Source: Terribacillus saccharophilus (GTDB lineage: Bacteria > Bacillota > Bacilli > Bacillales > Amphibacillaceae). Taken from it: a DNA stretch of 64,000 bases. Location of the stretch: positions 372,001 through 436,000 of the forward strand of contig FOCD01000001.1 in assembly GCA_900110015.1 (NCBI GenBank). The letters are read 5' to 3'. The stretch's first letter is position 1. Each line of letters begins with the position of its first letter. Below are positions 43,461 to 52,305 of this stretch, piece after piece. The notes under the pieces are model-generated. The model saw nothing but the letters and a program-made list of their open reading frames with translations, was not told where the DNA came from and made no database searches. A program made the translations under genes and the position numbers.

Positions 43461-44098
43461 AAAAGTTATTAGACAAGCTTTCCGAACAGTGGAAGCTGAA
43501 AGATTCTCAGAATAAGAAACCGACAAAGCTTGGATATTTGGTCATTGTCGGCCTGCTAGGTGCCTTACTTCTACTTGTAAGCGGCTTATTCACAGAACAG
43601 AAGGAGCCAGATAGACAAAACACCCAGCAGACTCAAAATTCAACAGCAGCAGAAACTGAAGAGACTTTCGCCAAGAAAGAAAACGACGCTTCTTCTTCCA
43701 CTACAGATTTGGAAGCAGCATATGAGCAAGACCTAGTTGGCTTGCTGGAAAAAATCAAAGGTGTTTCCGAGGTGGAAGTAATGGTCAATCTGAACAGCAC
43801 CCACCAGAAAATCTATGAAAAGAATCTGATCATCGGCCAGCAAACATCTGAAGAAACCGACCAAAACGGTGGAGAGCGGGTGGTGGAAGATGAAAATGAG
43901 GAGCAGCAAGTTGTTCTTGTCAGACAAGGAGATCAAGAAGTACCGCTGCTGGTAGAAACAAGAAAGCCAGAAGTGAGAGGGGTGCTTGTTGTTGCAAAAG
44001 GTGCAGAACAAGCAACGGTTCAGGAATGGGTTGTACAGGCAGTATCACGAGTCCTGGATGTACCGACACATCGAATTTCGGTTATGCCGAAAAATTAA
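43457..44098 (+). CDS. spoIIIAG: Stage III sporulation protein AG
   Basis: The 213-residue protein has one membrane helix (about 23-42), a low-complexity Gln/Thr/Glu linker, and a C-terminal ring-building-motif domain (GLLEKIKGVSEVEVMVNL...GVLVVAKGAEQATVQEWVVQAVSRVLDVPTHRI). SpoIIIAG forms a large oligomeric ring in the space between mother cell and forespore. The GGATG overlap with spoIIIAF indicates coupling. Confidence 0.95.
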   Translation: MKKLLDKLSEQWKLKDSQNKKPTKLGYLVIVGLLGALLLLVSGLFTEQKEPDRQNTQQTQNSTAAETEETFAKKENDASSSTTDLEAAYEQDLVGLLEKIKGVSEVEVMVNLNSTHQKIYEKNLIIGQQTSEETDQNGGERVVEDENEEQQVVLVRQGDQEVPLLVETRKPEVRGVLVVAKGAEQATVQEWVVQAVSRVLDVPTHRISVMPKN

Positions 44099-44110
44099 GG
44101 GGGAATTGGG

Positions 44111-44674
44111 ATGTTGAAGAAACAAACAGTATGGCTATTGACGATGCTGAGCTTGCTAATCGTATTGAGTGTTTATTATATGACTTCTCCAAACGGTGAC
44201 GAACTAGCTTTTATCAATGACAAAGCGGATGAAAATGGGACAAGTACAACAGCTGGCGACTCCGGTGAAACCGAGTCTAAAGAAGAAGGAGAAGCAGATG
44301 TAACGACTGAACCTGCTAATGTCGATGAGCTATTTGCCAGCATCCGGATGCAAACGATGGATCAGCGAAGCGAAGCAAAAACCAGACTTGAAGAAATTGT
44401 TGCCAACTCCTCTACTAGCACAGAAGAAAAGAATGATGCCGTCAGCCAAATCGAGCTAATGGAGCAGTTCGCATCGAAAGAATCCATCCTGGAAGAATCA
44501 ATCATCGCAGAAAAGGGCTATGAGGAAGTGCTTGTCCGAGCAGAAGATGGACATGTGCAGATTACTGTTAAAGCGGATAAAATGACGGCTCAAGAAGCCA
44601 ACAGCATCATGCAGATGGCTGCTGATGAATTCACCGGTGCCAACGTAGATGTAAAATACATTCCGCAGAAATAA
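44111..44674 (+). CDS. spoIIIAH: Stage III sporulation protein AH
   Basis: The 187-residue protein has an N-terminal membrane helix (about 6-25), an acidic Thr/Ser/Glu linker and a C-terminal ring-building domain ending ITVKADKMTAQEANSIMQMA. It binds forespore SpoIIQ to join the two membranes. It is the last gene of the operon, followed by a terminator. GGGGGAATTGGG precedes the ATG. Confidence 0.94.
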   Translation: MLKKQTVWLLTMLSLLIVLSVYYMTSPNGDELAFINDKADENGTSTTAGDSGETESKEEGEADVTTEPANVDELFASIRMQTMDQRSEAKTRLEEIVANSSTSTEEKNDAVSQIELMEQFASKESILEESIIAEKGYEEVLVRAEDGHVQITVKADKMTAQEANSIMQMAADEFTGANVDVKYIPQK

Positions 44675-44688
44675 GATTTTGTCCAAAC

Positions 44689-44741
44689 AAAAATCCGAAC
44701 GATGCAAATTTCTTAGTGAATTTGCTTAGGTTCGGGTTTTT
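44689..44741 (+). terminator. Terminator after spoIIIAH
   Basis: AAAAATCCGAAC pairs with GTTCGGGTTTTT (12 bp, one G-T), enclosing a nested GCAAATT / AATTTGC hairpin. It ends in a T run. Confidence 0.85.
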
Positions 44742-44948
44742 GTATTTTAAATGAGAATAAGAAGCCCGCTCCGAGAGAATACTTCGCTCTCGGTTGGCAC
44801 GGACTAGTTCTGTTTTCGTCTCGTATATGAAAGAGATGTTAGTAAAGGTACACTAGCGCAGTGCCGGAGCGGCAATTAGAACTTCGAATCTATAAGTCAG
44901 TTATGTGTCAGTACCTTTTTCTATGAGAGGGTGTTTAGTACGATTTTG
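44742..44948. other. Structured intergenic stretch without a gene
   Basis: The gap from spoIIIAH to the ABC genes (44675-45017) holds no supported reading frame. It contains a CCGAGAG/CTCTCGG hairpin (44771-44793), an 8-base segment CCGCTCCG (44766-44773) complementary to CGGAGCGG (44865-44872), and a terminator-like pair AAAGGTAC (44844-44851) / GTACCTTT (44911-44918) followed by T residues. It could be a non-coding RNA, a degenerate repeat or decayed insertion. Confidence 0.45.
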
Positions 44949-44977
44949 TTTGAAGTGGTGGTATGCTAGGGTATGAT
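44949..44977 (+). promoter_or_regulatory. Possible promoter of the ABC exporter genes
   Basis: TTTGAA (44949-44954) and TATGAT (44972-44977), 17-base spacer, 40 bases before the GTG start. Confidence 0.4.
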
Positions 44978-45017
44978 TAGCAGCAGGCTATACATAAGCA
45001 GGGAGAAGGCGTAAGCA

Positions 45018-46724
45018 GTGAAGACAGTATTCAGTTATCTTAAACCTTATTGGCTCATAATCGTAACTTCATTGATTTTTATCATGATGGAGCTTTCCGT
45101 TGAACTTGTGCAGCCATTTCTTTTGCAAAAACTTATTGATGACGGAATTGCTGCAGGTAATAATGAGCTTGTTATCGAGCTCGGCTTGGGGATGGTAGCA
45201 ATTGCGATTATCGGCTTCGGAGCCGGAATCATCAATATCTTCTTTGCCGATCATCTTGGTCAAAGTGTTGGAAAAGAGCTGCGGGATCAAATGTATGAAA
45301 AGGTTCAGCAGGCTGAGCTTCAAGATATCCAGCGCTTTGGTACGAGTACACTTTTAACCAGACTGACAAATGATGTGAATCAAATTCAGTTGACACTTGT
45401 CATGTTCTTTCGTTTCATGATTAGGGCTCCTTTCCTGATTATCGGCGGAACTGTCATGGCTTTTGTAGTGAATGCACGGATTGCACTTATCTTATTGATC
45501 GTCATTCCTATACTGTTGATTTTCCTTCGTTTCATCATGAAAAGGAGTATCCGTTATTTCGGAACTGTGCAGCGCAGTGTGGATAAAGTTAACCATGTGA
45601 TGAGGGAGAATCTTGTCGGACTCCGACTTATCAGGATATTCGTCCGAGAGCAGCATGAACAGAAGCGCTTTGAGCAGACCAGCAATGAGCTGCGTCAAAA
45701 TATGCTGAAAGCATTTCGTTATACAGAATTATCTGTACCTCTGCTCACTTTGGTAATGAATATTGCTATTCTGGCTATTTTATATATTGGTGGAATACAG
45801 CAGCAGACGAATGTCGGAGATATAGTCGCAATCGTTAACTATGCAACACGGATTACGGGTGCATTGAGTGTTGTTGGCATGCTGATCACGTTTTATGCGC
45901 GAGCGAAAGCATCCAGTACTAGAATTGCTGATGTTCTGGAGCTAGATACTCCTGCAGATGATGGTGAAACAACATCAGAAACTTTCCGCGGAAAAATAGA
46001 CTTGGATCAGGTAACTTACCGATACCCAAATGGTAAATTACCAGTCATTGAAGAGTTTACGATGGAAATAGAATTGGGAGAACGTGTTGCCATATTAGGG
46101 GAAACAGGTTCTGGTAAGTCAACTTTGTTACATCTTATGATTGGCTTATATGAACCTGATAATGGTCAAGTATTGGCAGATGATATGCCATTATCAAGCC
46201 TGGACAGCAAGTCTTTTCGCCGACAAGTCGGATTTGTATCTCAGGATGTGCAGTTGTTTTCCGGTACAATCCGTGAGAATATCGCCTGGGGAGTACCGGA
46301 TGCGAGTGATGAAGCGATTATTCGTGCTGCAAAGGATGCACAAATCTATGACACGATTAGCAAATTGCCAGATAAGCTTGATACAAAACTTGGTCAAAAT
46401 GGAATCAATCTTTCAGGCGGCCAAAAACAACGGCTGACGATTGCAAGAGCATTGCTGCTAGAGCCATCACTTTTGCTCTTAGATGATAGTACAAGTGCAC
46501 TGGATTTACAGACAGAACGAAAACTATTGGAGGCGCTCAAGCGGTATGAGTGTACGACAGTGCTTGTCACACAGAAACTTAGTACGGCAATGCAATGTGA
46601 TCGAATCTTAATCATAGAAGAAGGAAAACGAACTGCATATGGTACAGCAGATGAGCTTTTGGAGCATTCAGAGCTGTTCCGCGCGATTCAGGCTTCTCAA
46701 GCGCAGAGGGAGGCGACATCATGA
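45018..46724 (+). CDS. ABC exporter half-transporter, degenerate-site subunit (YfiB-like)
   Basis: The 568-residue protein has six membrane helices (about 1-300) and a C-terminal ABC ATPase: Walker A GETGSGKST, signature LSGGQKQRL, Walker B LLLLDDSTSALD and H-loop VTQKLST. The catalytic Glu is Asp and the H-loop His is Gln, so this subunit's own ATP site is probably inactive. It forms a heterodimer with the next gene product, whose overlap of 4 bases shows coupling. Lengths resemble the B. subtilis YfiB/YfiC pair; such transporters export drugs or lipids. The substrate is unknown. Confidence 0.87.
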   Translation: MKTVFSYLKPYWLIIVTSLIFIMMELSVELVQPFLLQKLIDDGIAAGNNELVIELGLGMVAIAIIGFGAGIINIFFADHLGQSVGKELRDQMYEKVQQAELQDIQRFGTSTLLTRLTNDVNQIQLTLVMFFRFMIRAPFLIIGGTVMAFVVNARIALILLIVIPILLIFLRFIMKRSIRYFGTVQRSVDKVNHVMRENLVGLRLIRIFVREQHEQKRFEQTSNELRQNMLKAFRYTELSVPLLTLVMNIAILAILYIGGIQQQTNVGDIVAIVNYATRITGALSVVGMLITFYARAKASSTRIADVLELDTPADDGETTSETFRGKIDLDQVTYRYPNGKLPVIEEFTMEIELGERVAILGETGSGKSTLLHLMIGLYEPDNGQVLADDMPLSSLDSKSFRRQVGFVSQDVQLFSGTIRENIAWGVPDASDEAIIRAAKDAQIYDTISKLPDKLDTKLGQNGINLSGGQKQRLTIARALLLEPSLLLLDDSTSALDLQTERKLLEALKRYECTTVLVTQKLSTAMQCDRILIIEEGKRTAYGTADELLEHSELFRAIQASQAQREATS

Positions 46725-48544
46725 AAAAGTTATCTGATGCGTTCCGATATAAACGGCCAGCATATACGACAAATGCCAGTAAGCAGAAAGCAAAAGTAGA
46801 AAATCCTAAAGCCACACTACTAAGGATTTGGCATTACATGCTTCTCGAAAGACGACTTCTTTTCAGTACGCTCGGTATGATTATTTTAAGCTCTATACTA
46901 GCGTTGGTGGGTCCTGTCATTCTTGGACATATCGTTGACCGGTTTGTAAGTGGGGAGTATACGGCAGGATATCTTCTGCAGCAATTAAGCTGGCTGCTGC
47001 TAATCTATTCAGCTGTTGCTGTAATGACTTTTCTGCAAGGATATTGGATGATTACCATCTCGCAAACAGCTGTGTATTCAATCAGGAAAGATCTATTTGT
47101 TCATCTGCAGAAATTGAAGCTTGCTTTCTTCGATAAGCGGCAGCATGGAGAGCTAATGAGTCGGATGACGAATGATGTGGATAATATTTCAACAACGCTC
47201 AATACGTCTATGGTTCAGATTGTTTCCAGCATCATCACCTTTATCGGCATACTGGCTGTCATGGTTATACTTAGTCCGATACTTACAATTATCACATTGC
47301 TGGTTGTGCCGATCATGTTCATAGGCATCAAATGGATCACCAACCGTACTAGGCATGCTTTCAGAACACAGCAGCAAGCTGTCAGCAAGGTGAACGGTTA
47401 TGCCGAGGAAAGCATATCCGGCCAAGCAGTCATTAAAGCATATGCCCAAGAAAGCAAAGTTATCGGTACCTTCCGTGACAAAACAGAGGAGCTGCAGCAT
47501 GCAGGTTTTTGGGCTCAAACTTTTTCCGGTTTCATTCCCAAATGGATGAACATGCTAAATAACATCAGTTTCGCTGTCATTGCCGGTGTTGGCGCTCTCT
47601 TAATCGGGTATGGACGTGCGGGTATTACAGTTGGTACGATTGTAATATTCCTGGAATACTCAAGACAGTTTACACGTCCACTGAATGATTTGGCAAACCA
47701 ATTTAACTCCTTATTCTCTGCACTTGCCGGAGCAGAGCGCGTTTTTGGAATTCTGGACGAGCAGGAAGAACACCAAGAGACGGCGAAAGAAATAATATCA
47801 AAACTTCGAGGAGACATACACTTTGAGAATGTCACATTCACTTATGAAGGTGAACCGGCTCTGAAGAATATTAGTTTCTCTGTTCAATCAGGACAAATGG
47901 CTGCTTTTGTAGGCCCGACTGGATCTGGTAAAACTACGATCATGAATTTGATTGCCGGTTTCTATCAGCCTGATCAAGGCCAAGTAACAATCGATGATAT
48001 GGCGCTTCCTGAGCTCGATTTAAGCAGCTATCGCAATCGAATCGGGGTTGTGCTACAGCAGGATTTCCTTTTCAAAGGTACAATCTTGGAGAACATCCGC
48101 TATGGCAAATTGGATGCTACCGATGACCAAGTTAAAGAAGCGGCCAAAGCGGCCAACGCTCACCGTTTCATCACCAGGCTGCCTGATGGATATGAAACGA
48201 TAGTCGCACAGGATGGCGGCGGTCTTAGTCATGGACAACGGCAATTGCTGTCTATCGCCAAAGCATTGTTAAAAGATCCGGACATCCTCTTGCTGGATGA
48301 AGCTACATCCAGCATTGATACGATTACTGAACTTAGAATCCAGGAAGCAATGAAAGTATTGATGGAGGGGCGTACAAGTATTGTAGTGGCGCATCGCCTC
48401 AATACGATAGAACAGGCTGATAAGATATTTGTTCTACAGGATGGCGAAATAAAAGAACAAGGAAGTCATCATAAGTTGATAGAGCAAAAAGGCTTCTATT
48501 ATGCACTACAGAACGAGAAAAAGCAGCATAGTTCGACCAGCTGA
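46721..48544 (+). CDS. ABC exporter half-transporter, catalytic-site subunit (YfiC-like)
   Basis: The 607-residue partner has six membrane helices (about 30-340) and an ATPase with Walker A GPTGSGKTT, intact Walker B ILLLDEATSSID and H-loop VAHRLNT. Its signature is degenerate (LSHGQRQ instead of LSGGQ). In a heterodimer this signature would face the inactive Walker site of the first subunit, and the canonical signature of the first faces this intact site: one good and one degenerate site, as in TM287/288-type exporters. A weak hairpin AATCG/CGATT with T residues follows the gene. Confidence 0.88.
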   Translation: MKKLSDAFRYKRPAYTTNASKQKAKVENPKATLLRIWHYMLLERRLLFSTLGMIILSSILALVGPVILGHIVDRFVSGEYTAGYLLQQLSWLLLIYSAVAVMTFLQGYWMITISQTAVYSIRKDLFVHLQKLKLAFFDKRQHGELMSRMTNDVDNISTTLNTSMVQIVSSIITFIGILAVMVILSPILTIITLLVVPIMFIGIKWITNRTRHAFRTQQQAVSKVNGYAEESISGQAVIKAYAQESKVIGTFRDKTEELQHAGFWAQTFSGFIPKWMNMLNNISFAVIAGVGALLIGYGRAGITVGTIVIFLEYSRQFTRPLNDLANQFNSLFSALAGAERVFGILDEQEEHQETAKEIISKLRGDIHFENVTFTYEGEPALKNISFSVQSGQMAAFVGPTGSGKTTIMNLIAGFYQPDQGQVTIDDMALPELDLSSYRNRIGVVLQQDFLFKGTILENIRYGKLDATDDQVKEAAKAANAHRFITRLPDGYETIVAQDGGGLSHGQRQLLSIAKALLKDPDILLLDEATSSIDTITELRIQEAMKVLMEGRTSIVVAHRLNTIEQADKIFVLQDGEIKEQGSHHKLIEQKGFYYALQNEKKQHSSTS

Positions 48545-48567
48545 TGCTTACTGTTAATCGTTAGGTG

Positions 48568-48596
48568 TTGCGATTTTTTTAACGTTTGCGTAAAAT
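48568..48596 (+). promoter_or_regulatory. Sigma-A promoter of accBC
   Basis: TTGCGA (48568-48573) and TAAAAT (48591-48596), exactly 17 bases apart, 60 bases before accB. Confidence 0.6.
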
Positions 48597-48655
48597 ATGT
48601 TAGTGATTAAATCTGTAGGAACCATTTTGCAGGACCATTGTAAAGGAGTGCCAAT

Positions 48656-49132
48656 ATGCTTAAATTAGAAGAATTGAAAGAACTTATTACCTTAATTGAC
48701 CAATCTTCAATAGATGAATTCGATTATGAAACTGAAGGGGAAAAAGTCTCCCTTCGCAAAAACAAAGAGGTTGTACAAGTAGCAGCGGCACCAGCGCCAG
48801 TTCAACCGGCAGTGAGTGCACCACAGGCACCAGTATCAGCTGCACAGCCTGAACCAGCAGCACAAGCTCCAGAAGCAGCTGCAAAGAATTATGATTACGA
48901 AATTACATCGTTGATGGTAGGTACTTTCTACAGCAAACCAAATCCAGATTCTGATGATTTCGTCAGCATTGGAGAACGGGTGGAGAAAGACACAGTAGTA
49001 TGTATCGTGGAAGCGATGAAACTATTCAACGAAATCACTGCAGATGTTACTGGTGAAATCGTCGAAGTACTAGTGGAAAACGGAGAGCTTGTTGAGTATG
49101 GACAACCTCTGTTCAGAGTGAAGGCTAACTAA
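48656..49132 (+). CDS. accB: Acetyl-CoA carboxylase biotin carboxyl carrier protein
   Basis: The 158-residue protein has a helical N-terminus, an Ala/Pro/Gln-rich flexible linker (about 40-78) and the biotinyl domain with the EAMKLFNEI motif; Lys122 is the biotin site. It carries CO2 from biotin carboxylase to the carboxyltransferase in the first step of fatty acid synthesis. AAAGGAG precedes the ATG. accC follows after 14 bases. Confidence 0.96.
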   Translation: MLKLEELKELITLIDQSSIDEFDYETEGEKVSLRKNKEVVQVAAAPAPVQPAVSAPQAPVSAAQPEPAAQAPEAAAKNYDYEITSLMVGTFYSKPNPDSDDFVSIGERVEKDTVVCIVEAMKLFNEITADVTGEIVEVLVENGELVEYGQPLFRVKAN

Positions 49133-49146
49133 GGGGTTGACTCGTT

Positions 49147-50496
49147 GTGATTAAGAAATTATTGATTGCCAACCGAGGCGAGATTGCTGTCCGGATTATC
49201 CGTGCCTGTAACGAGCTGGATATTGAGACGGTCGCAATCTATTCGGAAGCAGATAAAGAAGCATTACATGTACAGCTGGCTGATGAAGCATATTGTGTCG
49301 GTCCCGCGCCAAGTAAAGAAAGTTATTTGAATTTCTCGAATATCATTAGTGTAGCGACGCTGACAGGTGTCGATGCCATCCATCCTGGATATGGATTTTT
49401 AGCAGAAAATCCTGATTTTGCAGAACTGTGTGCAGAATGCAACATCACGTTCGTCGGTCCTAGTGCATATGCCATCAATAAGATGGGAACAAAAGACGTT
49501 GCGCGTGAAACTATGCGTGAAGCGGGTGTTCCAGTCGTACCTGGATCAAACGGTATCGTAGCAGACGCCGAAGAAGGCAAGCAAGTTGCAGAAGAGATAG
49601 GCTATCCTGTCATCATCAAAGCAACAGCAGGCGGCGGCGGTAAAGGTATCCGAATCGCCCGTACAGAAGAAGAGCTTGTAAAAGGAATCAGTGTAACACA
49701 GCAGGAAGCAGCAACTGCTTTTGGTAACCCTGGTGTCTACTTAGAAAAGTACATAGAAGATTTCCGTCATGTGGAAATCCAGGTGCTTGCGGATAACCAT
49801 GGCAATGCGATTCATCTTGGAGAACGTGATTGTACGGTCCAGCGCCGTATGCAAAAGTTGATCGAAGAATCTCCTTCACCAGCTGTTTCACCGGAAATCC
49901 GTGAGAAAATGGGTGCAGCCGCTGTGAAAGCAGCACTAGCTGTTGACTACTCCGGTGCTGGTACAATCGAATTTATCTTTGACCGAAAAGATCATACTTT
50001 CTATTTCATGGAAATGAATACACGTATTCAAGTAGAACACCCAGTTACGGAGCTTGTGACAGGTGTGGATCTTATCAAAGAACAGATTCACATTGCCAAT
50101 AACGAGCCATTACGTTACGCGCAGGAAGATATTACATTCAACGGATGGGCTATCGAGTGCCGTATCAACGCGGAGAATCCATTCAAAAACTTCATGCCTT
50201 CACCAGGTAAGATCGATCTTTATCTTGCACCTGGCGGTTTCGGAGTACGTGTGGATGGAGCAGCTTATCAGGGCTATTCTATTCCGCCATTCTATGACAG
50301 TATGGTAGCGAAGCTGATCACGTTTGGTAAAACACGTGAAGAAGCAATCTCCCGCATGAAGCGAGCTTTGGGTGAATTTGCTGTTGAAGGTGTGCATACG
50401 ACGATTCCATTCCATTCTCGTATGATGGAGCATCCGGTATTTGTAGAAGGGGATTTCAACACGAACTTCCTTGAAAACTACACAATTATGGAGTAA
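49147..50496 (+). CDS. accC: Acetyl-CoA carboxylase biotin carboxylase subunit
   Basis: The 449-residue ATP-grasp enzyme begins [19 protein letters not shown] and has the glycine-rich ATP loop [13 protein letters not shown], the [21 protein letters not shown] segment and [15 protein letters not shown] with the catalytic residues. It carboxylates biotin on AccB with ATP and bicarbonate. GTG start at 49147 after AAGGGGTTG. yqhY follows with a short gap, so accB-accC-yqhY are one unit. Confidence 0.96.
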   Translation: MIKKLLIANRGEIAVRIIRACNELDIETVAIYSEADKEALHVQLADEAYCVGPAPSKESYLNFSNIISVATLTGVDAIHPGYGFLAENPDFAELCAECNITFVGPSAYAINKMGTKDVARETMREAGVPVVPGSNGIVADAEEGKQVAEEIGYPVIIKATAGGGGKGIRIARTEEELVKGISVTQQEAATAFGNPGVYLEKYIEDFRHVEIQVLADNHGNAIHLGERDCTVQRRMQKLIEESPSPAVSPEIREKMGAAAVKAALAVDYSGAGTIEFIFDRKDHTFYFMEMNTRIQVEHPVTELVTGVDLIKEQIHIANNEPLRYAQEDITFNGWAIECRINAENPFKNFMPSPGKIDLYLAPGGFGVRVDGAAYQGYSIPPFYDSMVAKLITFGKTREEAISRMKRALGEFAVEGVHTTIPFHSRMMEHPVFVEGDFNTNFLENYTIME

Positions 50497-50519
50497 ATAA
50501 CCTAAAGGATGTGAGATCT

Positions 50520-50909
50520 TTGCAAGAGCAATCTTTCGTATCGATCGGTCATAAGGGAGCACTTGGCAATGTCATGCTTTCACCTGCTGTTATTGAGGTC
50601 ATTGCCGGAATTGCAGCAAGCGAAGTGAAGGGTGTTATGGCAATGCGGGGCGGATTTGCCACTGGTGTGGCAGAGAAGCTCGGTAAGAAGGCACATGGTA
50701 AAGGTGTCAAGGTTGAACTCACAGAACAAGGAGTAGCAATCGACGTCTTTATCACAGTTAGTGCCGATTGCAGGATGCCCGAGGTAGCAAAAGACATTCA
50801 GCAGCATATCCGTCAGGCGCTGCAGACGATGACGGCACTTGCGACCAAAGAGATCAATGTCCATATAGTAGGTATACAACTCGATCAAAAAGCGGACACT
50901 GTCGAGTAG
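50520..50909 (+). CDS. yqhY: Asp23/Gls24 family protein YqhY
   Basis: The Asp23-domain protein (129 residues from the TTG at 50520) has VIEVIAGIAASEVKGVMAMRGG and GKGVKVELTEQGVAIDVFI. In Firmicutes it follows accBC and in B. subtilis loss of yqhY disturbs acetyl-CoA carboxylase control. AAAGGA at 50504-50509 is 10 bases from the TTG but nearly touches the in-frame GTG at 50511, so the TTG is preferred, not certain. A terminator follows. Confidence 0.85.
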   Translation: MQEQSFVSIGHKGALGNVMLSPAVIEVIAGIAASEVKGVMAMRGGFATGVAEKLGKKAHGKGVKVELTEQGVAIDVFITVSADCRMPEVAKDIQQHIRQALQTMTALATKEINVHIVGIQLDQKADTVE

Positions 50910-50923
50910 ACTGTTTTCGTTGG

Positions 50924-50961
50924 AAAAGACCTTGGCTGGTTCGGCCCTGAGGTCTTTTCTT
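50924..50961 (+). terminator. Terminator after yqhY
   Basis: AAAAGACCT and AGGTCTTTT (9 bp) enclose a smaller GGC/GCC stem; T-rich sequence follows. Confidence 0.85.
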
Positions 50962-50990
50962 TTGTTCAAAGATAGATTTAAGCCTATATA
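50962..50990 (+). promoter_or_regulatory. Likely promoter of the nusB-folD-xse-ispA operon
   Basis: TTGTTC (50962-50967) and TATATA (50985-50990) with a 17-base spacer, 42 bases before nusB. Confidence 0.5.
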
Positions 50991-51032
50991 TCATGTTATG
51001 ATTTGATGAGATGAGTTAAAAGGAGATAGAAT

Positions 51033-51416
51033 ATGAAACGACGTACGGCACGGGAAACTGCCTTCCAAGTCCTCTTCCAGATGGACATGAACGATATTCA
51101 GCCAGAAGAGGCTGTGGAAAATGTATTAGGAGAGCCGTTGCAGAATGCTTTTTTGGCTAGTCTTATTAATGGTGTAATAGAGCATAAAGCTGCAATCGAT
51201 GCAAAAATTGCCGAGCATTTAGAGAATTGGTCATTCGATCGGCTTGCGAGTGTGGAGAAGACAGCATTGCGTATTGCTGTATATGAGCTTCTTCATCATT
51301 CAGATGTACCACAGGGCGTAGTCATAAACGAAGCAATCGAGATTTCGAATCTATTCGGAGACGAGAAATCAGGCAAATTCGTTAACGGCGTACTATCAAG
51401 AATAATCAAAAAATAA
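51033..51416 (+). CDS. nusB: Transcription antitermination factor NusB
   Basis: The 127-residue all-helical protein starts KRRTARETAFQVLFQMD and has the conserved SFDRLASVEKTALRIAVYEL and PQGVVINEAIEISNLFGDEKSGKFVNGVL segments. With NusE it binds boxA of rRNA leaders and supports rRNA antitermination. AAAGGAGAT precedes the ATG. It is the first gene of a tight operon through ispA. Confidence 0.96.
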   Translation: MKRRTARETAFQVLFQMDMNDIQPEEAVENVLGEPLQNAFLASLINGVIEHKAAIDAKIAEHLENWSFDRLASVEKTALRIAVYELLHHSDVPQGVVINEAIEISNLFGDEKSGKFVNGVLSRIIKK

Positions 51417-51430
51417 GGGAGCGGATGAGC

Positions 51431-52291
51431 ATGACAGCAGAATTAATCTACGGAAAAGAACTTGCAGCAACGATTCGAGAAGAACTGAAACAAGAAGCAG
51501 CAGCACTGAAAGAACAAGATATTCTGCCTCATCTGACCGTTGTCATAGTCGGAGACGATCCCGCCTCCAAATCTTATGTAAAAGGTAAAGAAAAAGCATC
51601 AGCTGAAATTGGTATCAGTTCTGATCTAATCGAGCTTCCAAGCGCGACGACACAGACGGAGCTGCTGGATCTTATTCAGCGACTGAACTTGGATGTAAAT
51701 GTGAACGGCATTCTAGTCCAATTACCTCTTCCAGCACATATCGACGAACAAGCTGTCATTGACAGCATTGATCCAGAAAAAGATGTAGATGGCTTCCACC
51801 CTGCTAATGTAGGGAAGATGATGCTTGGAGAAGATACATACTATCCATGTACACCTTATGGAATCATTCAAATGCTGAAGTCGAAAGATGTAGAGATTGC
51901 AGGTAAAACTGCTGTTATCGTCGGCCGAAGCAATATTGTCGGCAAACCAATCGGGCAGCTGCTTTTAAATGAACATGCAACTGTTATCCATACGCATTCA
52001 CGCACTCCTGATCTTAGAAGCTTTACAAAACAAGCAGATATCCTTGTTGTGGCTGTTGGACGTGAGCATATGATCAAAGCTGAGGATATTAAAGAAGGTG
52101 CTATCGTCATAGACGTAGGTGTGAACAGAAATGCAGCAGGCAAGCTAACAGGAGATGTCGATTTCGAACATGCGAAGGAAGTTGCCTCTATTATCACACC
52201 AGTACCAGGCGGTGTAGGTCCAATGACAATTACAATGCTGATGCTTAACACAATTAAAGCAGCCAGACGCCAAGCGGCAGCGGTAGTGTAA
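51431..52291 (+). CDS. folD: Methylenetetrahydrofolate dehydrogenase / cyclohydrolase
   Basis: The 286-residue bifunctional enzyme has the substrate signature SKSYVKGKEKASAEIGI with the catalytic Lys, VDGFHPANVG, and the NADP-binding GRSNIVGKPIGQLLL. It interconverts methylene-, methenyl- and 10-formyl-THF. The ATG at 51431 is 9 bases after GGGAG; the in-frame ATG at 51425 is only 3 bases away and less likely. It works alongside gcvT and yqgN of this window in one-carbon metabolism. Confidence 0.95.
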   Translation: MTAELIYGKELAATIREELKQEAAALKEQDILPHLTVVIVGDDPASKSYVKGKEKASAEIGISSDLIELPSATTQTELLDLIQRLNLDVNVNGILVQLPLPAHIDEQAVIDSIDPEKDVDGFHPANVGKMMLGEDTYYPCTPYGIIQMLKSKDVEIAGKTAVIVGRSNIVGKPIGQLLLNEHATVIHTHSRTPDLRSFTKQADILVVAVGREHMIKAEDIKEGAIVIDVGVNRNAAGKLTGDVDFEHAKEVASIITPVPGGVGPMTITMLMLNTIKAARRQAAAVV

Positions 52292-52305
52292 GGAGCAGGA
52301 AAAGT

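Noticed and set aside
44742-44948. T-box or known riboswitch before the ABC exporter genes
   Set aside because: No T-box sequence (GGGTGGNACCGCG) nor any recognised riboswitch core was found.
45018-48544. ABC genes as part of a bacteriocin or lantibiotic cluster
   Set aside because: No precursor peptide, modification enzyme or immunity gene is nearby; flanking genes are spoIIIA and acc.
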